64,000 nt of DNA, taken from Mesorhizobium loti. Lineage in GTDB: Bacteria > Pseudomonadota > Alphaproteobacteria > Rhizobiales > Rhizobiaceae. Below the pieces are notes generated by a model. The model saw nothing but the letters and a program-made list of their open reading frames with translations, searched no databases and had not been told where the DNA came from. The stretch's first letter is position 1; the number at the start of each line of letters is the position of its first letter. The translations under genes and the position numbers were made by a program. The stretch lies in assembly GCF_001510895.1 (NCBI RefSeq), contig NZ_LPWA01000098.1:124001-188000 (forward strand), written 5' to 3'. Positions 27,495 through 36,575 of this stretch are shown one piece after another.

Positions 27495-28481
27495 ATGGCA
27501 TATGCTCTAAGCCTTCTCGACAAGAGTCCACTGGCCAAGGGCGAAAGCGCGACCGATGCGCTCAAACGCACGGTAGCGCTGGCGCAACTGGCCGAGAAAC
27601 TGGGCTATCGCCGCTTCTGGGTGGCCGAGCATCACAACGTCGCGGAACTGGCGAGCTCCTCGCCCGAAGTGCTGATCGCGCATCTGCTGGCGCTTACCAG
27701 CCGCATAAGGATCGGCTCGGGTGGCGTGATGCTGCAGCACTACAGCCCCTACAAGGTTGCCGAGAATTTCAACCTGCTGGCCTCGCTCGCGCCGGGCCGT
27801 GTCGATCTGGGCATCGGCAAGGCGCCCGGCGGCCTGCCATTGTCGACGCGGGCGCTGCAGGGTGACCGCGATCCCGCGAAGAAGCCCAACTTCGGCCAGC
27901 GGGTCGCCGAGCTTGGCGCCCACCTCGATGGCGCCGGACCGATCGCCGGGCTGAGCGCGACACCTCGTCCCCCCATCACGCCACAGCGCTTCCTGCTGGG
28001 CGCGAGCGTCGAGAGCGCCGAGCTTGCCGCGGCGCACGGATGGGAGTTCGTATTCGCCCGTCACCTTAACGGCGACGATACCCTGCTTGACGAAGCGGGC
28101 GCGGCCTATCGCGGGGCGACCGGCCGCGCGCCGATCATCGCTGTCTCGGTCATCGTCTCCGACTATGCCGGCGAAGCCGAGGCCGAAGCGGCAAAGATCA
28201 AGTTGTTCAAGGTTCACGTTTCAGGCGCGCAAAGCGTCACCGTCGGCAGCGAGGAACAGGCGAAGGACTACGCGCGCCAGTTGGGGGCGAGCGAATACCG
28301 CATCGAGCCCAAGCTGCCGAGCGTGATCGCAGGAACCCCCGATCAAGTCCGTTCCGAGCTCGACCGTCTGCATGCCCGCTCCGGAACCGGCGAGTTCATC
28401 GTCGAGCCCGCCGTCGGCGGGTCGTGGCGACTTGCAACCATAGAGGCGTTGGTGCGGCAACGGCCCGCCGCCGCCGCTTGA
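27495..28481 (+). CDS. Luciferase-like flavin-dependent monooxygenase (group 1, MsnO8/CmoO-like)
   Basis: This 328-residue protein starts [16 protein letters not shown] and has [42 protein letters not shown] and [10 protein letters not shown], the pattern of the group-1 luciferase-like oxidoreductases that include MsnO8 and Bacillus CmoO (YtmO). ATG 27495 follows GGAGATCTC. It is the first gene of a tight four-gene operon (NtaA-type monooxygenase, M20 deacetylase, GNAT acetyltransferase) whose composition resembles the Bacillus ytm operon for S-alkylcysteine salvage. The exact substrate is unknown. Confidence 0.9.
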   Translation: MAYALSLLDKSPLAKGESATDALKRTVALAQLAEKLGYRRFWVAEHHNVAELASSSPEVLIAHLLALTSRIRIGSGGVMLQHYSPYKVAENFNLLASLAPGRVDLGIGKAPGGLPLSTRALQGDRDPAKKPNFGQRVAELGAHLDGAGPIAGLSATPRPPITPQRFLLGASVESAELAAAHGWEFVFARHLNGDDTLLDEAGAAYRGATGRAPIIAVSVIVSDYAGEAEAEAAKIKLFKVHVSGAQSVTVGSEEQAKDYARQLGASEYRIEPKLPSVIAGTPDQVRSELDRLHARSGTGEFIVEPAVGGSWRLATIEALVRQRPAAAA

Positions 28482-28504
28482 ACGATCAGACGAAGGAGCT
28501 TGCC

Positions 28505-29854
28505 ATGAGCAGCCAACGAATTCCCTTCGGCATCATGCTGCAAGGCCCCGGTGGGCACATGAACGCTTGGAAGCACCCGAGCGTGCCTGCCGACGCAAGC
28601 ATCAATTTCGACTATTACGTCGGCATCGCGCGCCAGGCTGAAGCGGCCGGCATAGCCTTCGCCTTCGTCGCCGACGGCCTCTACATCAACGAACAGTCGA
28701 TCCCGCACTTCCTCAACCGCTTCGAGCCGATCGTGCTGCTTTCGGCGCTGGCGGCGGCGACAAAGAGCATCGGCCTGGTCGGTACGCTATCGACCTCCTA
28801 CAGCGACCCCTTCACTGTCGCCCGGCAGTTCGGTTCGATCGATGTGGTGAGCGGCGGACGCGCCGGTTGGAACGCGGTGACCTCGCCGCTCGAAGGCTCC
28901 GCCAAGAACTATGGTCGCGACAAGCATCCCGAGCACGCGCTACGCTACCAGATTGCCGCCGAGCATATCGAGATCGTCAAGGGTCTTTGGGATTCCTGGG
29001 ACGACGACGCCTTCGTGCGCGACCGGCAGACCGGCCGCTATGCCGATTTCTCGAAGATGCACCGGCTGAACTTCAAGGGCCGCTTCCATTCGGCCGAGGG
29101 GCCGCTCAATCTCGGCCGCTCGCCGCAAGGGCAGCCGGTTCTCTTCCAGGCCGGCGGTTCGGACGACGGCATCTCGCTCGGCGGTCGGCATGCCGATGCC
29201 GTCTTCGCCAACGCCGCCTCCTTCGAGGAGAACCGCGAGCTGTCACGCCGGCTCAAGGAAAGCGCCGTGGCGCATGGCCGCCAGGCCGACCACATCAAGA
29301 TCTTTCCCGGCATCGCGCCGATCGTCGGCTCGACGGAGGAAGAGGCCGAGCGCAAGTATCGCGAGATACGCGACCTGGTCACGGTCCATGAAGCGCTGCT
29401 CTATCTCGGGCGCTTCTTCGACCATCATGACTTCACGGCCTATCCGGTCGACGAGCCGTTCCCGGAACTCGGCGACGTCGGCAAGAACAATTTCCGCTCG
29501 ACCACCGACCGCATCAAACGGGTCGCCAGGGAAAAGAACCTCACCTTGCGCGAGGTCGCGCTGGATGCAGCCACAACGCGCAGCGCCTTCATCGGCACGC
29601 CCGAGAAGATCGCCGACGAGCTGATCCGCTGGGTGGATGGCGGAGCGGCCGACGGTTTCGTGCTGGGCTTCCAGGTCATCCCGGCCGGGCTCGACGATTT
29701 TGAAAAGCATGTCCTGCCGATCCTGGAAAAGCGCGGCCGCCACGTCCGCGACCAGATCGGCACGACGCTGCGCGACCACCTCGAGCTGCCGTTCAAGGAA
29801 AGCCGTTACGCGCAAGATGCTTCTTCCGCTGCGGCGACCGAGGAAGCAGCCTGA
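28505..29854 (+). CDS. NtaA/DszA-family monooxygenase, candidate CmoJ-type N-acetyl-S-alkylcysteine monooxygenase
   Basis: This 449-residue enzyme shows [69 protein letters not shown] and [14 protein letters not shown]. It is a paralogue of the 23388-24746 enzyme but diverged at the N-terminus. In Bacillus the homologous CmoJ cleaves the C-S bond of N-acetylated S-substituted cysteine, after which an M20 enzyme removes the acetyl group. Here the next gene is an M20 amidohydrolase that overlaps this stop (ATGA) and is followed by an acetyltransferase, so the same chemistry is a good hypothesis. It would need FMNH2, possibly from SsuE. Confidence 0.9.
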   Translation: MSSQRIPFGIMLQGPGGHMNAWKHPSVPADASINFDYYVGIARQAEAAGIAFAFVADGLYINEQSIPHFLNRFEPIVLLSALAAATKSIGLVGTLSTSYSDPFTVARQFGSIDVVSGGRAGWNAVTSPLEGSAKNYGRDKHPEHALRYQIAAEHIEIVKGLWDSWDDDAFVRDRQTGRYADFSKMHRLNFKGRFHSAEGPLNLGRSPQGQPVLFQAGGSDDGISLGGRHADAVFANAASFEENRELSRRLKESAVAHGRQADHIKIFPGIAPIVGSTEEEAERKYREIRDLVTVHEALLYLGRFFDHHDFTAYPVDEPFPELGDVGKNNFRSTTDRIKRVAREKNLTLREVALDAATTRSAFIGTPEKIADELIRWVDGGAADGFVLGFQVIPAGLDDFEKHVLPILEKRGRHVRDQIGTTLRDHLELPFKESRYAQDASSAAATEEAA

Positions 29855-31083
29855 TGACGGTCCGGCCCGCTCCGCCTTCGGCGGCGATTGCCGAGGCGAT
29901 CCTGGACAGCATCAACGAGTTCGTCGCTCTGCGCCGCAAGCTGCACAGCGAACCGGAACTCGCCTACCAGGAGAAGAAGACCAGCGCGCTGGTCGCCGAG
30001 CGCCTGCAATCCTGGGGCTATGAGGTTGTCCGCAACGTTGGCGGCACGGGTGTCGTCGGCACGCTGCGCAACGGCAACGGTGAGAAGTCCATCGGCATCC
30101 GCGCCGACATGGACGCCTTGCCGATCGTCGAGGCGACAGGCCTGCCCTACGCCAGCACCAGGCCAGGCGTGATGCATGCCTGCGGGCATGACGGGCACAC
30201 CTCGATCCTGCTAGCCGCCGCCAGGCATCTCGCCGAGACGCGAGACTTCTCCGGAACGGTCCGGCTGATCTTCCAGCCCGCCGAGGAGGGCGGCGCCGGC
30301 GCCAAGGCGATGATCGCAGACGGGCTGTTCGACCGCTTTCCCGTCGACGCCGTCTTCGGCCTGCACAATTGGCCGGGCGTGCCGGCCGGACAGTTCGCTT
30401 TCCTCAGCGGTCCGGCCATGGCGTCTGTCGATCTCGCCATCATCAAGATCATCGGCAAGGGCGGCCATGGCGCGCGGCCGAGCCATGCCGTGGACCCCAT
30501 CGTCGCCGCGGCCTCGCTTGTCATGGCGCTGCAGACGATCGTCTCGCGCAATGTCGATCCGCTGGAAACGGCGGTCGTCACCGTCGGCACCATCCATGGC
30601 GGCATCGCCGCCAATGTCATTCCCGACAGCGTCGAGTTGAAGGTCACCGTCAGGACGTTCAACGAGGCCGTGCGCGAACAGATCAGGACGCGCATCATCG
30701 CGCTCGCCGAGACCCACGCGCAGAGCTATGGCGCCACCGCTGAAGTGGCCTATCCGCGCGGCTATCCGGCGCTCATCAATCATGCCGAGGAGACGGCATT
30801 CGCGAGACAGGTCGCGCTTCGGCATTTCGGCGCCGAACGGATCCAGTCGGACTTCCGGCTGATCACCGCCAGCGAGGACTTCGCCTTCATGCTCGAGGCG
30901 CGCCCTGGCAGCTATCTCTTCGTCGGCAATGGCGACAGCGCCGACCTGCACAGTCCCAGCTACGACTTCAACGACGACATCCTGCCCGATGCCGCCCGCT
31001 ACTGGGTGGCGCTGGTGCAGGACTATCTCGCCGCGAACGAGGCTCCGCGGACGAACGAGCCGGCAACAGGGCCCACGCCATGA
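29854..31083 (+). CDS. M20-family amidohydrolase/deacetylase (SndA/hippurate hydrolase-like)
   Basis: This 409-residue metallopeptidase-fold enzyme has the usual signatures: LRRKLHSEPELAYQE, GIRADMDALPI, MHACGHDGH (metal ligands Cys/His/Asp), QPAEEGGAGA (Glu pair) and the dimerisation-lid segment with IIGKGGHGARPSHAVDPI. Such enzymes remove acyl groups from N-acyl amino acids such as N-acetylcysteine. Its start overlaps the monooxygenase stop, and its stop overlaps the acetyltransferase start by four bases, so the three proteins are probably made together. A role as the deacetylation step of S-alkylcysteine salvage is inferred from context. Confidence 0.93.
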   Translation: MTVRPAPPSAAIAEAILDSINEFVALRRKLHSEPELAYQEKKTSALVAERLQSWGYEVVRNVGGTGVVGTLRNGNGEKSIGIRADMDALPIVEATGLPYASTRPGVMHACGHDGHTSILLAAARHLAETRDFSGTVRLIFQPAEEGGAGAKAMIADGLFDRFPVDAVFGLHNWPGVPAGQFAFLSGPAMASVDLAIIKIIGKGGHGARPSHAVDPIVAAASLVMALQTIVSRNVDPLETAVVTVGTIHGGIAANVIPDSVELKVTVRTFNEAVREQIRTRIIALAETHAQSYGATAEVAYPRGYPALINHAEETAFARQVALRHFGAERIQSDFRLITASEDFAFMLEARPGSYLFVGNGDSADLHSPSYDFNDDILPDAARYWVALVQDYLAANEAPRTNEPATGPTP

Positions 31084-31604
31084 CAGACAGCTTTCTCTAC
31101 ACCACGCCGGTCGATCCGCGCGCAGCTCCGCTCATCGAAGCCCTGACCTGGGAATACACCACCCGCTATGGCGACTATTTCGGCGAGCCGGGCGAAGAGA
31201 TGCGCCGCTACCCCGCCGAGCTCTTCGCGCCGCCGCACGGGAATTTCCTGCTGCTCACGCGCAACGGCGCGGCGATCGCCGGCGGCGCCTTCAAGCGCTA
31301 CGACGAACAGACCGCCGAACTGAAGCGCGTGTGGACCCACATCGATCTGCGCCGCCAGGGCCTTGCCCGGAAAGTGCTTGCCGAACTCGAGCTCCAGGCC
31401 GCGCGCCAGGGCTACAACCGGCTCTATCTGACCACGGGATTCCGTCAGCCGGAAGCCGCCGGACTCTACCTCAACAACGGCTACACCGCGCTTTTCGACA
31501 CCAGCGTCGATCCGGAAGTCCACGGCACGCTGCCATTCGAAAAAGACATCAGCACTCTCACGCTGGAGCTCGGGTCGCACTTGCTTGAACGAAAGGCGAG
31601 CTGA
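31080..31604 (+). CDS. GNAT-family N-acetyltransferase (SnaA/SnaB-like by context)
   Basis: This 174-residue protein has a GNAT fold. KRVWTHIDLRRQGLARKVLAELE contains the acetyl-CoA pyrophosphate loop (R-x-x-G-x-A form), and LYLNNGYTALFD is the usual C-terminal motif B region. It is translationally coupled to the M20 deacetylase. Having an acetylase and a deacetylase in one operon with flavin monooxygenases is the distinguishing feature of the Bacillus S-alkylcysteine route, where acetylation primes the substrate for oxidation. The acceptor substrate is not visible from sequence. Confidence 0.9.
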   Translation: MTDSFLYTTPVDPRAAPLIEALTWEYTTRYGDYFGEPGEEMRRYPAELFAPPHGNFLLLTRNGAAIAGGAFKRYDEQTAELKRVWTHIDLRRQGLARKVLAELELQAARQGYNRLYLTTGFRQPEAAGLYLNNGYTALFDTSVDPEVHGTLPFEKDISTLTLELGSHLLERKAS

Positions 31605-31783
31605 CCGGCTTTGAACACCCAAACCAATACGTTCACAGAAATGGAAATACTTAGGGAAAATAACTCATCGACACTCAAAATATAAAAGAAATTATCATGA
31701 TATAATTCAGCGTACAGCTAATGTTAATTGGATTTACTTAGGTAAAACAGTATTTCCTTCGAACATCGGAGCGGCGGCGATCC

Positions 31784-33583
31784 ATGACGGCAGCTGATGT
31801 AGGGGAAGCGGCAACCCTCCAGAGTGCAGCCCTACTACGGGACAGCCAGGGATACAGGGTCATCCCAGCGAAGCACCCCTGGCGAGTGGTCGGCACGATC
31901 ATCGCCATTCTGATCATCTTCTTCACGCTGCGCTCGATCCTGACCAATCCCAAATGGGGCTGGGACGTCTTTGCAAGGTTCTTCCTGTCCGAGCCCATAC
32001 TTGTCGGCCTCGGCCGAACCTTGCTGCTGACGGTTCTGGGTTCGATCATCGGGTTCCTGCTCGGCGCCGTGCTGGCCTTCTCGCGTGTCTCGAAATCGCC
32101 GCTGCTGGCGGGCGTATCCTGGGCCTATATCTGGCTCTTGCGCTCCATCCCGCTCATTGTGCTGCTGCTGGTCCTCAACAATCTCGGCTATCTCTATCCG
32201 ACCATCGATATCGGCCTGCCTTTCAGCGGCCAGTTGTTCGCGCAGTACAACACCGTCGAGGTGTTCAGCCCGTTCTGGGTGGGCGTCGTCGGCCTCAGCC
32301 TCAACCAGGCCGCCTTCTCGGCCGAGATCATCCGCGGCGGCATCCTGTCGGTCGACCAGGGCCAGCATGAGGCCGCCGCCGCGCTTGGCCTGTCGCGCCG
32401 CCGGCAGGCGCTGGGCATCGTGCTGCCGCAAGCGATGCGGGCGATCCTGCCGAGCGGCTTCAACGAGATCATCGGCCTCGCGAAATCCACCTCCATGGTC
32501 TACGTCCTCGCCTTGCCCGAGCTCTTCTACACCGTGCAGGTCATCTACAAGCGGAACCTCGAGATCATCCCGCTGCTGATGGTCGCGACCATCTGGTACC
32601 TCATCATCATGAGCGTGCTCTCGGTGATCCAACTCGGCATCGAGCGGCACTTCTCGCGCGGCGCTCTGCGCACGGCAAACGGCCCGCTTCTTCGCAATCC
32701 CCTCGCCTTCCTGTCGGGACGCAGTTCCACGCCGCGAGTTCACTCCGCGCTTGCCGCGGCCGCCTCCAGCGATGCGGGCCGCAAGCCTCTGGTGACGACG
32801 GCCGAAAGGCTTGCACGACGCGGCGTCGGGCGCATCGAAATCCGCGGTGTCTCGAAGCGCTTCGGCTCCTTGACCGTGCTCGACGGCATCGATCTCGATC
32901 TCGCTCCAGGCTCGGTTACGGCGATCATCGGCCCATCCGGCGCCGGCAAGTCGACGCTGTTGCGCACCATCAATCATCTCGAACGGACAGACACCGGCTT
33001 CGTCACCATCGACGACGAGCTCGTCGGCTACCATCGCGACGGGCACACGCTTTACGAGCTCAAGGAAGCGGCGATCCGCCGGCGCCGCGTCGCCATCGGC
33101 ATGGTGTTCCAGAACTTCAACCTGTTCCCGCATCTGACCGTGCTGGAGAACATCATCGAGGCGCCGGTGTCCGTGCAAGGCATTCCGCGCGCCGAGGCGA
33201 TCGAACTGGCCCAGGATCTTCTGGCCCGCATCGGCTTGCCCGAGAAAGCAGACGCCTATCCGCGCCACCTCTCCGGCGGCCAGCAGCAGCGCGTCGCCAT
33301 CGCCAGGGCGTTGGCCCTGAAGCCGAAGGTCCTCCTGTTCGACGAGCCCACTTCGGCGCTCGATCCAGAGCTCGTGCGGGAGGTTCTGGACGTCATCAAG
33401 GAGCTCGCGACCTCCGGCACGACGATGGTGATCGTCACGCACGAGATCGGTTTCGCCCGGGAGGTCGCCGACACCATCGTCTTCATGGAGGCCGGAAGAA
33501 TCCTCGAGGTTGGAACGCCGGCCAGGGTGTTCACGGCACCGTCCCATCAGCGCACGCGCGAGTTCCTCGCCAAGGTTCTCTAG
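31784..33583 (+). CDS. Polar amino-acid ABC transporter, fused permease and ATP-binding protein
   Basis: This 599-residue fusion has two parts. Residues 1-300 form a HisM/TcyL-type permease with a long N-terminal cytoplasmic arm, about five membrane helices and the coupling loop [21 protein letters not shown]. After a linker with a Ser/Ala-rich stretch, residues 345-599 form a GlnQ-type ATPase: [43 protein letters not shown] and [14 protein letters not shown]. Normally these are separate genes. It pairs with the binding protein 107 bp downstream. In the analogous Bacillus operon TcyJKLMN imports cystine and S-compounds, so a sulfur amino acid is a likely ligand (inference). An AT-rich 180-bp region precedes it. 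Confidence 0.92.
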   Translation: MTAADVGEAATLQSAALLRDSQGYRVIPAKHPWRVVGTIIAILIIFFTLRSILTNPKWGWDVFARFFLSEPILVGLGRTLLLTVLGSIIGFLLGAVLAFSRVSKSPLLAGVSWAYIWLLRSIPLIVLLLVLNNLGYLYPTIDIGLPFSGQLFAQYNTVEVFSPFWVGVVGLSLNQAAFSAEIIRGGILSVDQGQHEAAAALGLSRRRQALGIVLPQAMRAILPSGFNEIIGLAKSTSMVYVLALPELFYTVQVIYKRNLEIIPLLMVATIWYLIIMSVLSVIQLGIERHFSRGALRTANGPLLRNPLAFLSGRSSTPRVHSALAAAASSDAGRKPLVTTAERLARRGVGRIEIRGVSKRFGSLTVLDGIDLDLAPGSVTAIIGPSGAGKSTLLRTINHLERTDTGFVTIDDELVGYHRDGHTLYELKEAAIRRRRVAIGMVFQNFNLFPHLTVLENIIEAPVSVQGIPRAEAIELAQDLLARIGLPEKADAYPRHLSGGQQQRVAIARALALKPKVLLFDEPTSALDPELVREVLDVIKELATSGTTMVIVTHEIGFAREVADTIVFMEAGRILEVGTPARVFTAPSHQRTREFLAKVL

Positions 33584-33689
33584 CGGCCAGAGAGCTTCTC
33601 ACATTCGGCTGGCGGCATGTGCGAACCGCCGGCCTTCCAGGCTCCGTGCCGGACCCAAGAGCGCACATTCGTCATGCAAGGAGAGACCC

Positions 33690-34631
33690 ATGACATTCCA
33701 CAGAAAGCGTATATCGCTTGCCTTCGGCGCGGTCCTTTCGACCATCGCCCTGGCATCCGTCGCCTCGGCGGCCGAATTCGACCTCACGCCGGAGCAACCC
33801 GGCCGCATCCATACGCAAAAGAGCGAGAAGGCCGCCGCGGCGATTTCGCCGGACTTCAAGTTTGCCAAGGAAGGCTACCTCACCGTCGCCACCAGCCCCT
33901 GGGATCCGCCGGTCGGCACTTATGCAACCGACGCCAAGACCGTCGTCGGCACCGACCCCGATATCACCGTGCTGATCGCCGAGACGCTCGGGCTGAAGCT
34001 CGATCTGGTGCCGGTCGCCTGGGCCGACTGGCCGCTCGGCCTCGCCTCCGGAAAATATGACGCCGTCATCAGCAACGTCACCGTGACGGAGGAGCGCAAG
34101 GAGAAGTTCGACTTCTCGACCTATCGCCAGGACGTGCTCGGCTTCTACGTGAAATCCGACAGCAGGATCACCTCGATCAAGGAGCCGAAGGACGTCGCCG
34201 GCCTCAAGGTCATCACCGGCGCCGGCACCAACCAGGAAAAGATCCTGCTGGAATGGGATCGTGAGAATGTCGCGGCCGGCCTGAAGCCGGTCGAAGTGCA
34301 GTACTATGATGATTCCGCGGCCAGCCAGCTGGCCCTGCAGTCGGGACGCGCCGATGCCGAATTCAATCCGAACGCCACGCTCGCCTATGCCGCCGCGGTC
34401 AACGGCAAAACCAAGCTGGTCGGCATCGTCAGCGGCGGCTGGCCGCTGACCGCCGAGATCGCCGTCGCCACCAGAAAAGACAGCGGCCTCGCCAATGCCA
34501 TCACGCTCGCCATCAACGAGCTGATCGCAAGCGGCAAATATGGCGAGGTGCTGAAGAAGTGGAGCCTCACGGCCGAAGCCATCGACCAGTCGCGCACCAA
34601 CCCGCCCGGCCTGCCGAAGCCCAACAGCTGA
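33690..34631 (+). CDS. Polar amino-acid ABC transporter substrate-binding protein
   Basis: This protein of about 313 residues has a Sec signal (KRISLAFGAVLSTIALASVASA, cleavage near residue 28) and the SBP_bac_3 fold: LTVATSPWDPPVGTY, DPDITVLIAETLGLKLDLVPV, YDAVISNVTVTEERKEKFDFST and GYGEV-like ending SGKYGEVLKKWSL. The N-terminal region FDLTPEQPGRIHTQKSEKAA is longer than in most members. ATG 33690 is preceded by AAGGAGAGACCC. It supplies ligand to the fused permease-ATPase upstream. The sulfur-enzyme surroundings point to cystine or an S-substituted cysteine. Confidence 0.92.
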   Translation: MTFHRKRISLAFGAVLSTIALASVASAAEFDLTPEQPGRIHTQKSEKAAAAISPDFKFAKEGYLTVATSPWDPPVGTYATDAKTVVGTDPDITVLIAETLGLKLDLVPVAWADWPLGLASGKYDAVISNVTVTEERKEKFDFSTYRQDVLGFYVKSDSRITSIKEPKDVAGLKVITGAGTNQEKILLEWDRENVAAGLKPVEVQYYDDSAASQLALQSGRADAEFNPNATLAYAAAVNGKTKLVGIVSGGWPLTAEIAVATRKDSGLANAITLAINELIASGKYGEVLKKWSLTAEAIDQSRTNPPGLPKPNS

Positions 34632-34711
34632 GCCAGCCTGCCCTCTGGACCGGCGCCTCCGGGGCGTCGGTCCCCATTCCGGTCGGCAGCACCCTAAGAG
34701 GAGGAACCGCG

Positions 34712-35758
34712 ATGGCGCCGACTTCGATTTCGATCGATCGACTGGCCTTTCTCACGCCGGGCAACTACCCGCATGACGATCCATATTCCGGCCTCCAGAA
34801 GACACTGGAATTGTTCGAGCTCGGCGAAAGGCTTGGCTATGACGGCGCATGGGTGCGCCAGCGCCATCTCGAGCCGGGAATCTCGTCGGCCGCAGCCTTC
34901 CTCGCCGCGGCCACGCAGCGCACCAGCAGGATCGAGCTCGGCACGGCCGTGATCCCGATCGGCTACGAAAGCCCCTATCGGCTGGCCGAGGACCTGTCGA
35001 CGGTCGACGTGCTCTCGCGTGGCCGGTTGAATGTCGGCGTCAGCGCCGGCTTCCCGCTGCATGCCGCCATCCTCGGACCGCTTGTCTTCGACGGCGACTG
35101 GCGCAATTTCGATTTCTCCCACGCGCGCGTCCTTCGCCTCGTCGACAATTTGCGCGGTGAGCTGCTCGGCGAGCCCGGCGCCATCATTGAATTTCCGGGC
35201 GGCCGCGTGCGGCCCCGGCTCCAGCCGCATGCTCCGGGTTTGCCGGACCGCATCTGGTACGGTGGCGGTTCGTTGAAATCGGCCGAGTGGGCCGGTCGCA
35301 ACGGCCTCAACCTGTTGCTCGGCAACGTCACGTCCGGCGAAGGCACCGACAAGTTCTTCGAGGCTCAGCTGCACCAGCTCGAGACCTTCGCGGCGCAACG
35401 CGATGGCAAGCCGGGACGAGTGGCGTTGGGACGGGTGATCGTCCCGTTTGACAGCGCCGACGCTTCGACCAGGAAACGCTACACCGATTACGCCGCCGCA
35501 CGTCACGATCGCACCCTGCGGGCTCATGGCGAGCGCCGCACGCTTTTCGCCGGCGACATCGTCGGCACCTCCGAGCAAATCCTGGAGCAATTGTCGAAAG
35601 ACCCGATTCTGGCCGGGGTACGGGATCTGCGCCTAGAGCTGCCCTACGACTTCGAGCAGCACGAATACGAACAGATCATCACCGACTTCATCGACCTCAT
35701 CGCGCCGGCGCTCGGCTGGCGGCGATACCCGAAGCCGGCTGCGTCAGCGGCCGAATGA
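34712..35758 (+). CDS. Luciferase-like flavin-dependent monooxygenase
   Basis: This 348-residue protein in the bacterial luciferase superfamily has LTPGNYPHDDPYSGLQKTLELFELGERLGYDGAWVRQRHLE, GTAVIPIGYESPYRLAEDLSTVDVLSRGRLNVGVSAGFP and IWYGGGSLKSAEWAG. It follows the binding-protein gene by 80 bp with a good AAGAGGAGGA ribosome site. It is the sixth luciferase-fold enzyme in the region and the last gene of the organosulfur block; a terminator-like hairpin follows. Its substrate is unknown, but its place in the transporter operon implies that it acts on what is imported. Confidence 0.9.
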   Translation: MAPTSISIDRLAFLTPGNYPHDDPYSGLQKTLELFELGERLGYDGAWVRQRHLEPGISSAAAFLAAATQRTSRIELGTAVIPIGYESPYRLAEDLSTVDVLSRGRLNVGVSAGFPLHAAILGPLVFDGDWRNFDFSHARVLRLVDNLRGELLGEPGAIIEFPGGRVRPRLQPHAPGLPDRIWYGGGSLKSAEWAGRNGLNLLLGNVTSGEGTDKFFEAQLHQLETFAAQRDGKPGRVALGRVIVPFDSADASTRKRYTDYAAARHDRTLRAHGERRTLFAGDIVGTSEQILEQLSKDPILAGVRDLRLELPYDFEQHEYEQIITDFIDLIAPALGWRRYPKPAASAAE

Positions 35759-35925
35759 CGACCGGGCTGGGAAATCAGGCCCCGTAGGGCGCCTGTATGT
35801 TAACGCCCAGAACTTACGACAGCAACGCGGATCGTTGTCCGCTTATCGGCGGTGCGAAACCTAGCATCTACGGCAGCTATGATGCGCAAAGCGGTCATTC
35901 CTGCGCCGTCGCAAGCACAACTGGT

Positions 35926-35945
35926 AAGGCGAGGCCCCGCCTTTT
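35926..35945 (+). terminator. Rho-independent terminator candidate
   Basis: AAGGCG (35926-35931) pairs with CGCCTT (35938-35943), with TT following, about 170 bp downstream of the monooxygenase stop. The stem is short, so confidence is moderate. The rest of 35759-36575 holds no convincing gene; it contains repeat copy B. Confidence 0.4.
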
Positions 35946-36154
35946 CGCACGCCGTTGCCGCCGATCACCGCACCCGCAGTCGGAGAGCCTTTCGAAGTTC
36001 AGGGGCTTGCGCTACGTCTCATAGGTGACGCCAACAAGACGGAGAAAATTGACCAACGGACCCAAAATCATTCTATGCAAAACTCATGGATTTATCCGGT
36101 TGCGCTCGCTTAATTTCCAAAGAAATAAGCGTAACATATTGATATGTAATGATT

Positions 36155-36262
36155 TGGTGGGCCCGGAGGGACGTCGCTTTCAATAGGAAATCAATACGTT
36201 AGCGCCTGGTTCGCCAACCCGTTTCCTTCGTATTCTCTCGTATGGTCTGGCGAACCTAAAGA
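36155..36262. repeat. Dispersed repeat copy B (tRNA-3'-end-like core)
   Basis: It starts with TGGTGGGCCCGGAGGG (36155-36170), whose reverse complement looks like a tRNA acceptor end finishing in CCACCA. It continues to an inverted pair GGTTCGCCA...TGGCGAACC enclosing TTCGTATTCTCTCGTATGG. The same order of elements occurs at copy C (41263 onward) and in degraded form at copy D (62591). Confidence 0.7.
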
Positions 36263-36575
36263 CCGGGAGGACGACAAAAAAGGCACGTGTTAATCCAGGG
36301 TCTGAGCGTGGCTGCTATGGGGCAGAAAGCGGTGCGTCAGCTTTCGGATGACTGGGCTAGAAAGCCGAGCTTTGCATCCGGCGTAGTGCCGACCGCTTTG
36401 CGCCGATCCTCAACGAAGTTGTTTTCGTACGCAACAAGCGCCGTGCAGATACGAAAGCCAGTTTATACTCTCAGTGAGGCTAGAGGGGTCCCGGGCTTCG
36501 GCCGCATTGGCGAACCGGCGTTGCGCCGAAGGGGGCAAACTGCTAAGCAAGTAGACATTTTGGAAACATTGTTTC

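Noticed and set aside
31835..33547. A 570-codon minus-strand frame
   Set aside because: It is antisense to the fused permease-ATPase, whose Walker and signature motifs settle the coding strand.
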